Shown: positions 1-6,370 of the stretch, piece by piece
Position numbering within the stretch: the first letter of the stretch is position 1
Layout: each line of letters begins with the position of its first letter
From: Verrucomicrobiota bacterium
GTDB lineage: Bacteria; Verrucomicrobiota; Verrucomicrobiia; Chthoniobacterales; Xiphinematobacteraceae
DNA length: 16,064 bases
Reading direction: 5' to 3'
NCBI GenBank assembly: GCA_003176035.1
Contig: PSRL01000051.1
Location: forward strand, 1 to 16,064
Translations under genes and position numbers: made by a program
Notes under the pieces: generated by a model
What the model was told of the DNA's origin: nothing
Database searches by the model: none
The model's input: only the letters and a program-made list of their open reading frames with translations

Positions 1-148
1 GTGTGTTTTGCTCAGCGGAATCCATACCAGCTGCCGCCTGCGGAAAAGCACGTCGCACCTCCGGCTCGGCAAAAAGAGAATTCATGGCCGGCAATGAAAA
101 AATCGCTGTCCAGTAGGCGATTATTAAACACGTGCCGGCCGTTTTCAT
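1..148 (-). CDS. Secreted or periplasmic protein of unknown function (N-terminal part only)
   Basis: The minus strand from an ATG at 148 stays open to the window edge, giving 49 residues; the rest lies outside. The start reads MKTAGTCLIIAYWTAIFSLP and continues to NSLFA-EPEV. This is a typical Sec signal peptide: Lys at residue 2, a hydrophobic core at about 6-20, and a plausible cleavage site after Ala27. The start codon overlaps the stop of the ExbB-like gene by one base (TAATG), so the two are probably translated together. In ExbB operons the next gene is often exbD, but this N-terminus has the look of a cleaved signal peptide rather than the short cytoplasmic lead and single membrane anchor of ExbD. 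A periplasmic partner of the channel is a reasonable guess. The function is unknown. Confidence 0.6.
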   Translation of the reverse strand, partial: MKTAGTCLIIAYWTAIFSLPAMNSLFAEPEVRRAFPQAAAGMDSAEQNT

Positions 149-927
149 TACGAAGAATGAGAAGAGCGATGCGCTACCAATGTGGCCAGCAGCTGCGTCG
201 ATGCCCCCTCTAACTCTGAAGTCAGCGCCTGGACGCGGCCACGAAAGTAGGAGTAAGCTGCCATGGCCACAATTCCGATAATCAATCCTGTCGCGGTCGC
301 AATCAAAGCCTCGGCAATTCCTTGAGCAAGGAATGTAGCTCGCGCGGAGGCTGCACTTCCCGCCACTGCCCCAAAGGATTTAATCATACCAAAAATCGTG
401 CCCAAGAGCCCCAACATCGGAGCAAGGGTACCGATATCGGCAAGGAAAATGACTTGCTGATTTAAGGCAGCAACCTGGCGGCTGCCCTCAGTTTCCGCTA
501 TTTCGCGCGCCTCAGCTGTCGACGCGCCCGGATATTGAGTAAGAAACTCAAGAACACGCTGTATCACTCTGGCAATGGATTCATTATGACGATTGGTGAT
601 TGCCAAGAGGCCCAAATGATCCTGCTTTCGAATGAGGGCATCCGCCGTATGCATAAAACGCTCACTTACAATATTCCTTTTCCTCAGCGCAAAAAGATAG
701 ATGAGAATGAGACCTAGTGTGAGAATGGAAAGCACAGCAAGCGGGATCATGACAAATCCACCGGCATGCAGGGCTTCCCAAAGGCTGGGATTCTTAGCTC
801 GAAATACAGGAACGGCCTGAGCCCACACACCACATGGAAACAAAAAATAAAGCGCCCCGAGGGCCAAAGCTTTCCATGCGCTACCCCTCCGATACCGCAA
901 GTCGGCAAATTCTCTCGAATATTTCAT
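148..927 (-). CDS. exbB: MotA/TolQ/ExbB family proton-channel protein
   Basis: The 259-residue protein belongs to the ExbB/TolQ/MotA family. These are inner-membrane proton-channel subunits that use the proton gradient to drive an outer-membrane or envelope process together with an ExbD/TolR-type partner. The family signature is clear in the second half: TLAPMLGLLGTIFGMIKSF at 167-185, then the helix AEALIATATGLIIGIVAMAA at 205-224. Another membrane helix lies at about 58-81. An extra N-terminal hydrophobic stretch at 19-36 ends in VWAQA and may be a cleaved signal peptide, as in several ExbB-like proteins of this length. The start is ATG; only a weak GGGAT lies upstream. No exbD is visible in the window. 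The family assignment is firm; which transport or envelope system it powers cannot be told. Confidence 0.88.
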   Translation of the reverse strand: MKYSREFADLRYRRGSAWKALALGALYFLFPCGVWAQAVPVFRAKNPSLWEALHAGGFVMIPLAVLSILTLGLILIYLFALRKRNIVSERFMHTADALIRKQDHLGLLAITNRHNESIARVIQRVLEFLTQYPGASTAEAREIAETEGSRQVAALNQQVIFLADIGTLAPMLGLLGTIFGMIKSFGAVAGSAASARATFLAQGIAEALIATATGLIIGIVAMAAYSYFRGRVQALTSELEGASTQLLATLVAHRSSHSS

Positions 928-976
928 TAAGATCCCATACTAGCAATCCCACGCCCCGAAGCAAGTCGCAGAACGT

Positions 977-1005
977 TTGCCATCTGTGTTATCATTAAAC
1001 AAAAT
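977..1005 (+). promoter_or_regulatory. Possible sigma70-type promoter for uvrC
   Basis: TTGCCA at 977-982 (5 of 6 to the -35 consensus) is followed after 17 bases by CAAAAT at 1000-1005 (4 of 6 to the -10). It lies in the 130-base divergent gap and would give a short leader to the uvrC ATG at 1058. An AAAGGAGAG stretch at 1012-1020 looks like a ribosome site but is about 37 bases from the ATG. A stop at 1046-1048 rules out an in-frame upstream start, so it does not serve uvrC. The promoter call is weak. Confidence 0.3.
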
Positions 1006-1057
1006 GATGCAAAAGGAGAGACTTTAAGAGCAAAACGTCAGTTAGTAAACACCCTCG

Positions 1058-2599
1058 ATGACTCAAGCGCGCCCAGACTTAACAGAAAAGATCCGGGACA
1101 TCCCCCACAAGCCCGGTGTCTATCTCATGAGAGACCGTTTGAAACGAGTGATTTACATCGGAAAAGCTCGGAATCTCAAAAACCGACTCTCCTATTACTT
1201 TCTCCCCTCTCGCAAAACTACCGGCGATCCCAAAACCAAAGCCCTGATCGATAGCATTTGGGACCTGGAGTGGCATGTGGTGCGAAGCGAAGCCGAGGCA
1301 GTCCTCTATGAAGGGCGCCTCATCAAAGAATTCCGACCAAAATATAATATTAGTTTTCGCGATGACAAACGCTTCCTTCTAGTGCGAGTAGACCCCCGGG
1401 AACCCTTCCCTCGTTTTCAACTCACGCGCTTACGCAAGGAAGACGGTGCGCGCTATTTCGGACCCTTCGCCCACAGCGGGGCGCTCAGATCCACCCTGAA
1501 TGCAATCCGCAAAAAATTCGGCATTCGAGCATGCCGCCCCCGGTTGCCCACCGAGCGGGATTTCAAACACTGCCTCGACCACATCATTAAAAATTGCTCG
1601 GCGCCTTGCATCTACAAAATCAGCCAAGAAGCCTACCAAGCAAGTGTCCAAGCGGCTTGCGAATTTCTTGAAGGTCAAAGCAAGGAGATGACCAAGTCCG
1701 TCCGAGAAGAAATGGAACGCGCTTCCGAACGCCTGGATTTTGAAAAAGCAGCTCAACTGCGAGATCTCCTTCGAGATTTAGAAACAACCGCACGTCCAAT
1801 GACCCGCTTCACCCGCAAGTCCCTCCCCACCGTGCTTCGTCCCGAAGAAGATCTTCTCGCCCTTAAGGAAGCTTTGAAACTCGATCGCATTCCCCACATC
1901 ATGGAATGCTTTGATATTTCCAATATCACCTCCACGCACATCGTAGCATCCATGGTTCGATTTAGGGAGGGCGTTGCGGACCGTGCCAGCTATCGGCGCT
2001 ATAGAATTCGGGGAGTCCCCCATCAAAATGACTTCGCAAGCATGGCTGAGGTCGTCCGACGAAGATATTCCCGAGCCTTGCGAGAAGCAGCAGGAACTTG
2101 CGAATTTAGTCAAGAAACACCTTTAGAACAAATCAAACGCTCCGCCTCAAATCAGCTGCTTCTTCCGGATTTGATTATAGTGGATGGTGGACGCGGCCAG
2201 CTCAATATGGCCTGTGCGGAATTGCAGAAACTCGAACTTTACGAAATTCCGATCATAGGCCTCGCCAAAGAATTTGAAGAAGTCTATGTGCCCAATATCC
2301 TTCATCCTCTTCGGCTGCCTGAACACTCAGGAGCTTTACGGCTATTGCAGAGGATTCGAGATGAAGCCCACCGATTTGCTAATGCTTACCATAGTCTTCT
2401 ACTCAAACGACGTATGACGGAGAGTGTTTTGGACGAAGTTCCAGGTGTCAGCGAAGCCCGAAAAAAAATTCTTTTGGAAAAATTTGGGTCCGTCGCCCGG
2501 TTGAAAAAAGCAAAAATAGAGGAGATTGCAGCCCTTCCTGGCATCGGGGAAAAATTAGCCACTCAGCTGCGGATATATTTTGATTCGAAAGCAGAATGA
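1058..2599 (+). CDS. uvrC: UvrABC excinuclease subunit C, compact form
   Basis: UvrC makes both incisions around a bulky DNA lesion in nucleotide excision repair. Its N-terminal GIY-YIG nuclease is present: GVY at 20-22, VIYIGKA at 31-37, and the catalytic Glu in the LYE motif at 85. Four cysteines at 159, 172, 180 and 184 match the spacing of the iron-sulfur ligands proposed for E. coli UvrC. A UVR helix pair for UvrB binding lies at about 215-242. The C-terminal RNase H-like nuclease keeps its Asp-Asp-His triad: Asp286 in ECFDIS, Asp376 in IIVDGG and His438 in RDEAH. Tandem helix-hairpin-helix motifs follow at about 458-505. At 513 residues it is about 90 shorter than usual UvrC, because the stretch between the UVR motif and the RNase H core is missing. 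The start is the first ATG after an in-frame stop at 1046. No other uvr gene is nearby. Confidence 0.96.
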   Translation: MTQARPDLTEKIRDIPHKPGVYLMRDRLKRVIYIGKARNLKNRLSYYFLPSRKTTGDPKTKALIDSIWDLEWHVVRSEAEAVLYEGRLIKEFRPKYNISFRDDKRFLLVRVDPREPFPRFQLTRLRKEDGARYFGPFAHSGALRSTLNAIRKKFGIRACRPRLPTERDFKHCLDHIIKNCSAPCIYKISQEAYQASVQAACEFLEGQSKEMTKSVREEMERASERLDFEKAAQLRDLLRDLETTARPMTRFTRKSLPTVLRPEEDLLALKEALKLDRIPHIMECFDISNITSTHIVASMVRFREGVADRASYRRYRIRGVPHQNDFASMAEVVRRRYSRALREAAGTCEFSQETPLEQIKRSASNQLLLPDLIIVDGGRGQLNMACAELQKLELYEIPIIGLAKEFEEVYVPNILHPLRLPEHSGALRLLQRIRDEAHRFANAYHSLLLKRRMTESVLDEVPGVSEARKKILLEKFGSVARLKKAKIEEIAALPGIGEKLATQLRIYFDSKAE

Positions 2600-2747
2600 C
2601 GCCGCTCAAGTCGTTTAACGGGCTGTAGTTGATCACTTGAATTGAAAAATGCTTGCCTTTGGTTGCAAACTCATTAAGTTCTCCCCCAGTGAATCATTTT
2701 GCTCAAGTAGCCCTCGTCGCCAAGGTCTTCTCCGTTATTCTCGGAGA

Positions 2748-2821
2748 GGCCGTGGTGTATTGGGTTGCGTAAGCAAACTTCCCATCAACCCACGGCCAAG
2801 CCGGTCGTGGGATTCATTTTT
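2748..2821 (+). promoter_or_regulatory. Leader with mutually exclusive hairpins (attenuator-like)
   Basis: Between uvrC and the methyltransferase gene, three segments compete for pairing. Segment 1, GGCCGTGG at 2748-2755, is an exact reverse complement of segment 2, CCACGGCC at 2790-2797. Segment 2 also forms the left arm of the terminator-like stem with GGTCGTGGG at 2803-2811. Segments 1 and 3 are near copies, so pairing 1-2 would prevent pairing 2-3, the layout of an antiterminator/terminator switch. An additional stem, TCTCCG at 2729-2734 with CGGAGA at 2742-2747, sits just upstream. No known riboswitch class is recognised. An 80-codon reading frame from an ATG at 2649 spans the region and could be a leader peptide. 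The pairings are exact; the regulatory role is inference. Confidence 0.4.
2789..2821 (+). terminator. Possible rho-independent terminator after uvrC
   Basis: CCCACGGCC at 2789-2797 pairs with GGTCGTGGG at 2803-2811 across a five-base loop. The stem has nine base pairs including one G-U pair. A short ATTCA spacer and then TTTTT at 2817-2821 follow. It could end uvrC transcripts or gate read-through into the methyltransferase gene. The T run is short and not directly against the stem, so termination may be partial. Confidence 0.5.
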
Positions 2822-2861
2822 CCGCAGCCGGTCCAGCCTCAACCTCGCGGAAAAATATGAA
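2813..2861 (+). promoter_or_regulatory. Inverted repeat covering the methyltransferase start codon
   Basis: TTTTTCCGC at 2817-2825 and GCGGAAAAA at 2847-2855 are perfect reverse complements separated by 21 bases. With a two-base bulge the pairing extends through TTCA at 2813-2816 and TGAA at 2858-2861, which takes in the ATG at 2857-2859. In RNA this would bury the start codon. In DNA the arm centres are 30 bases apart, about three helical turns, which would also suit a protein operator. The gene has no clear Shine-Dalgarno sequence. Confidence 0.4.
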
Positions 2862-3513
2862 CAAAACAACCGGAAGGCAATCGGCGTCTGAATACACTGA
2901 TGATCAGGACAATTCGCTTTCGTCGACACCTCAATTCCTCTTCCCTTATTTGGAACGAGGACAAGACTTATTGGATTATGGATGTGGCACGGGAATTGCC
3001 ACATTAGAACTTGCCGATGTTCTTTTCCCTGGCCATGTCACAGGAATCGATGTCCATGACACCAGGGGGGCCGAACAACTTGCATTTGGTCGCGAATTGG
3101 TAAATGCACGTTTCCATACCGGAAACGGTTATCAGCTCCCATTTCAAAATGAAACATTTGATATCATCTATTCGCATGACCTCTTGGAAATATTAGAACA
3201 TCCCATAACGGCCTTGAAAGAATTGTGCCGAGTGCTCCGATCAGGCGGCATTTTGGCCATTTCTTATGCACAGCAAGCTTCTTCTACCTGGCAACAACAA
3301 AATATTGCTAACGGCGCCCCGCTCACACCCAGCACTATTTTGAATGTCTGGATGACTGCAATGGATCTCACCATTTTAGAAGCGGCCTCGTGGAAACCGC
3401 CCTTTCCAAGGACCTCTCAACACGGATCTGCCATCCTCATTTCCGAATCGCCAGCCAGCTGTGGATTGGCAAACTGTCTTTCTCGGATCTACTCAGTAGC
3501 TCGTAAGTCATAA
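2857..3513 (+). CDS. Class I SAM-dependent methyltransferase
   Basis: The 218-residue protein has the Rossmann-like fold of class I methyltransferases, nearest in pattern to the Methyltransf_11/UbiE-like group. Motif I is DYGCGTG at 40-46, which binds S-adenosylmethionine. An acidic residue ends strand 2 (GID, Asp65), and the post-motif FDIIYS lies at 101-106. LRSGGILAIS at 127-136 is the usual strand-5 turn. The last 60 residues, where such enzymes shape their acceptor site, match nothing I recognise, so the substrate is unknown. The upstream leader contains competing hairpins, and an inverted repeat covers the ATG, which suggests control at elongation or translation. The gene converges on the 673-residue gene. 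Confidence 0.85.
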   Translation: MNKTTGRQSASEYTDDQDNSLSSTPQFLFPYLERGQDLLDYGCGTGIATLELADVLFPGHVTGIDVHDTRGAEQLAFGRELVNARFHTGNGYQLPFQNETFDIIYSHDLLEILEHPITALKELCRVLRSGGILAISYAQQASSTWQQQNIANGAPLTPSTILNVWMTAMDLTILEAASWKPPFPRTSQHGSAILISESPASCGLANCLSRIYSVARKS

Positions 3514-3550
3514 ACTAGAGAATTTTTAATTAAATAGTTACATACTGTTG

Positions 3551-3597
3551 CCAGGTCCGGCATCTGCCGGACCTGGGGCAAAAAGGCAGTCCCTTTT
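3551..3597. terminator. Hairpin pair between convergent genes, probably bidirectional terminator
   Basis: CCAGGTCCGGC at 3551-3561 pairs perfectly with GCCGGACCTGG at 3566-3576 across a four-base loop, an 11-base-pair stem. A second, smaller inverted repeat follows: AAAAGG at 3581-3586 with CCTTTT at 3592-3597. They sit in the 86-base gap between the stops of the methyltransferase gene and the 673-residue gene. Neither strand has a long T run directly after the large stem, so it may act as an RNA 3'-end stabiliser instead of an efficient intrinsic terminator. Confidence 0.55.
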
Positions 3598-3599
3598 CA

Positions 3600-5621
3600 C
3601 TACGATTGCGGTTGCGGACTCATCTTCAGATTTATCGGTACAGTCTCTCGGCTTTTTCGAGCTGGAAAACGCAATCTGCGAAAGAATCCTCCATATTCAG
3701 CGTTTGAGCGATCATTTCTTTTTGCAGCTTTACGATCATCTTTCTTTGCAGCTTGAAAGAGTAGGCAGGATGCTACTAAAATTATCGCCAATCCGCTTAT
3801 AACAGCAAGCGCAACAAAAGTGACTTGTATACCAGGTATGGCAGCCAGAAGGGTCACCAAGACTCCTACGCCAATCAATCCCAGTGCAACTTTCGCTTGC
3901 TTTTTTGCGAAAAAGGATTTTTTCGGTTGCCGCACCGGTTTTTCCTCAGGAGAAGAGGGATCCACCGGGGAGAGGGGCGCAGCATCATCAGGCCTAGTGA
4001 TTGGTTTAATTATGTCTTTAGCAGAAGGAGGCATATCTCCTCCAGCCGAAACACCATTGCATTGGGGCTTTTGCTCCCCACCTCGCCCCTGAAAAGAAAG
4101 TGCTACTTCCGGAGGCGGTAGCGGCTCAGTCTTGCCAGCAGCCCTTAAAACCGATGCCCCATTTGCAGCTTCTTTTACGGCCTGGTCCAGTTTATGCACT
4201 AAGCTGATGATTTTCTCTTCAGTCTCTTTATCAACGTCCACTGGAAGGTTACCCTGATTTGCTTCCCAAAGATTTTGCATAAACTTTCTTAGAGGCAAAT
4301 AGGCGGCCCGAATAATTTCCTCCCTTTCGTTAAAGGCCTGCTGATAGTCCGCATTTAATACGGCATGCCTTGTAAGGTCATCTCGATAACTTGATATTTT
4401 GTCCCTAAGCGTAATGGCTTTTGAATTAATATCGGTCAACACTTTTTGGAGGTATATTTTAAAATCTTCATGATTATACTTAAGGAAAATCATATCATCT
4501 TTTACCTGCTTAACTAAGCTCTTGTATTCTTTATCAATTTTACATCTTTTACTACTCTTCTCTTTGGAAAGGTCCTCATATAATTTGATAATATTAGCTC
4601 CCAGAGTAATTCGTTCTTCCATATAACCCAATTTTTTCCAAGCACCTAAATATTCACGTAAAAGATCATCGATATGCCCTCGAATGTCTTTTAACTTTTT
4701 GTACATGGGCGATTTGCATAATCGGGACTCGTTAGTTAGCCAAAGGTTCAATCCATAGAAATTCACCCCGTCATTTGCATCCAAGTGAGCCGCCATAAGT
4801 GCATGTATTGGAAAATAAAATTTAAAGGGAGTTTCTTGCGGACCTCCTTCCTCCCATTTCTTCTTCAATTCTGTCAATTTTGCTTGCTTTGCTGTCATCT
4901 CCTTGGGTGCCTGTACGGTTGCGTTCCTGAATACATTCTGAATCGGTTCCGCGTTTGGCGATCCAAGCTCGATCCCTTTCTCTTCCATGCCAGAATTTAT
5001 CTTTTCCACGATTTTCTGCCCAAGCTCCGCCAGTTCGGGAATAGCAACATCCTGAAGTTTTTTTAAACCTGTTGAATAGTGATCGCTCTTGCCTCGAATG
5101 CCAAGTTCTTGATAGCGCCTAGCTTTAAGTAATTCCACTATCCCTGTGACAAATTTATGTATTTCCCCTTTATTTATTATCTGTCCGTTTTTGCTCTGTT
5201 TGTTTGCATATTTTTTCTTTAATCTCTTAACCAGAGCGTCCTCCACATCCGCTTTAAATGTGGTAATATATTCTTTATCATCTTCTTGAGCCATCCTGTT
5301 GCACAAAAAGTTCAGCATATTTTCATCGCGCGTGAACTCATCTTTGTTCTCCTTCTCCTTTTGAATGAGCAGCGTTACAATATCTTCAAAGGTTTGAGCA
5401 GATGCCAAATTAGCAGTGGTTCTTGGAAGTGCAGTGGTTCCATGCTCTGTTGAAGCAACTCCCTCCCCCAGGGGGGATGTGGATCTAGTACGCATGGGTG
5501 GAGACGCCGTAACAGCACTAGCGCTAAAATGTCCATGATTGCCACCCTGCCCAACACTGCCAGCTCTCTTGTCGTCAGGTATAATTGTATTCGTAGTCGG
5601 ATCCGCAATCGATACGTGCAT
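3600..5621 (-). CDS. Large protein with C-terminal double hydrophobic segment (Inc-like), unknown function
   Basis: I do not recognise the family of this 673-residue protein. Residues 1-75 are rich in Ser, Thr, Gly and Pro and look disordered; there is no signal peptide. Residues 76-495 are charged and mainly helical, with Lys/Glu-rich stretches likely to form coiled coils (about 80-140, 240-260, 300-440). Residues 496-567 are Pro-rich and disordered. Two hydrophobic helices follow at about 577-595 and 598-622, separated by a short PGI turn and flanked by basic clusters (KKSFFAKKQAK before, KKDDRKAAKR after). A basic 50-residue tail ends the protein. The tight pair of hydrophobic helices resembles the bilobed domain of chlamydial inclusion-membrane (Inc) proteins, but pore-forming or membrane-anchored structural proteins can look the same. 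The middle of the gene is visibly more AT-rich than its neighbours, which suggests a different history. The start is ATG; no good ribosome site is seen. Confidence 0.75.
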   Translation of the reverse strand: MHVSIADPTTNTIIPDDKRAGSVGQGGNHGHFSASAVTASPPMRTRSTSPLGEGVASTEHGTTALPRTTANLASAQTFEDIVTLLIQKEKENKDEFTRDENMLNFLCNRMAQEDDKEYITTFKADVEDALVKRLKKKYANKQSKNGQIINKGEIHKFVTGIVELLKARRYQELGIRGKSDHYSTGLKKLQDVAIPELAELGQKIVEKINSGMEEKGIELGSPNAEPIQNVFRNATVQAPKEMTAKQAKLTELKKKWEEGGPQETPFKFYFPIHALMAAHLDANDGVNFYGLNLWLTNESRLCKSPMYKKLKDIRGHIDDLLREYLGAWKKLGYMEERITLGANIIKLYEDLSKEKSSKRCKIDKEYKSLVKQVKDDMIFLKYNHEDFKIYLQKVLTDINSKAITLRDKISSYRDDLTRHAVLNADYQQAFNEREEIIRAAYLPLRKFMQNLWEANQGNLPVDVDKETEEKIISLVHKLDQAVKEAANGASVLRAAGKTEPLPPPEVALSFQGRGGEQKPQCNGVSAGGDMPPSAKDIIKPITRPDDAAPLSPVDPSSPEEKPVRQPKKSFFAKKQAKVALGLIGVGVLVTLLAAIPGIQVTFVALAVISGLAIILVASCLLFQAAKKDDRKAAKRNDRSNAEYGGFFRRLRFPARKSRETVPINLKMSPQPQS

Positions 5622-5736
5622 AGAGTAATTTACAATATTTTCTTCCGGATTTCAGCCGATACGCCTCATTTCTTTGAGTTTTTAATAGGTACTAAATGCC
5701 ATAGCAAAGGAGTCATATAATATAATCTGCGTGAGT

Positions 5737-5752
5737 TCATTAAATGTAATGA
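5737..5752. promoter_or_regulatory. Short palindrome upstream of the 673-residue gene, possible operator
   Basis: TCATTA at 5737-5742 and TAATGA at 5747-5752 form a perfect six-base inverted repeat with a four-base centre. Towards the 673-residue gene it is followed by the AT-rich tract at 5714-5728, which contains TATATT on the minus strand and could serve as a -10. The ATG is about 115 bases further. The arrangement suits a regulated promoter, but no good -35 element is visible. Confidence 0.25.
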
Positions 5753-5851
5753 GCAATTATTTCAGAGGCACCTACTTCGGCAGCTCCCGAATGGATTTCA
5801 GGTAAGATACATGGCGAGAGATTTGGCGTGGTGCGTTCTAATACGTGGCGG

Positions 5852-5898
5852 GCGCTTTAAAACCAAATTTTCACATTGAAAAATTGCAAATAAAGCGC
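5852..5898. repeat. Long imperfect hairpin
   Basis: GCGCTTTA at 5852-5859 and TAAAGCGC at 5891-5898 are exact reverse complements. Inside them AATTTTC at 5866-5872 pairs with GAAAAATT at 5878-5885 with one bulge, around a five-base loop. The whole forms one extended stem-loop in the non-coding stretch. It could be part of an untranslated RNA, a relic of a mobile element end, or a transcript end for a lost gene. Confidence 0.4.
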
Positions 5899-6224
5899 TG
5901 AGGTCCCAAAGCTCCTGATCAATCGTGAGGTTGCCCGGACTGCCATTCAGCGCAAGCTATTCATCTCGCAAGCGCCGGCGACAGGCTACTCTGGGAAACG
6001 CATGAGCTGCGACTTCTATGCTGAGAATATTTTGAGCACGATTTGGTTTCTGAAATCGAAACGACCGTTGAGCCTTCATCTTCTCCCCGGAGCCGTCGCC
6101 GCCAGTTTAAAACCCGCACAAGCCCCCCGTATAAACCCAGCATCCCCCTAGCTTCTCTTGGGAAGGGGCACTGTGGTTGATTCCCTCAAACGGCCACCAG
6201 CGAGGCACGGGAGGTATTGAGTTA

Positions 6225-6254
6225 TTGCCATATAGAAGATTAATGCAATATAAT
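6225..6254 (+). promoter_or_regulatory. Sigma70-type promoter for the phosphohexomutase gene
   Basis: TTGCCA at 6225-6230 (5 of 6 to the consensus) and a perfect TATAAT at 6249-6254 are separated by 18 bases. Transcription would start near 6261 and leave an untranslated leader of about 110 bases before the ATG at 6371. This is the best promoter match in the window. Confidence 0.65.
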
Positions 6255-6370
6255 GATATCTGAAATGGGTAGATTGCGAAAATCCTTCAAAAATTCTGTT
6301 TAGCTGCTAAAAATTGCACCACCTGCAGGATTTTTCGAACTCGCTAAATTTTGCTAACGCGGAACCGACC

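Larger units (their letters stand above)
5622..6224. other. Long non-coding stretch without a convincing gene
   Basis: Six hundred bases separate the 673-residue gene from the phosphohexomutase promoter. No frame gives a protein I recognise. One plus-strand frame from 5929 to 6180 is open except for a TGA at 6022-6024, and another yields about 50 codons from an ATG at 6002. Either could be a decayed gene, but neither has a recognisable domain. The stretch holds an AT-rich tract at 5714-5728, a short palindrome at 5737-5752 and a long imperfect hairpin at 5852-5898. No tRNA, rRNA or transposase remnant is seen. Confidence 0.5.

Noticed and set aside
1..213. Plus-strand 70-codon open frame at the left edge
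   Set aside because: It lies opposite the 3' end of the exbB-like gene and the signal-peptide gene, has a GTG start at the very edge and no recognisable domain; the minus-strand reading is far better supported.
968..982. Sigma54-like element (GG and GC ten bases apart) on the minus strand upstream of the exbB-like gene
   Set aside because: Only the core dinucleotides and a few flanking bases match, and it overlaps the plus-strand -35 candidate; a chance match is likely.
5961..6143. Minus-strand 60-codon open frame in the long gap
   Set aside because: It is Arg/Ser-rich with no domain, ribosome site or conserved-looking pattern, and equals what a chance frame gives.
6314..6370. Upstream TTG start for the phosphohexomutase, adding 19 residues
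   Set aside because: The added residues do not resemble the family N-terminus, and an ATG in the right place follows at 6371.
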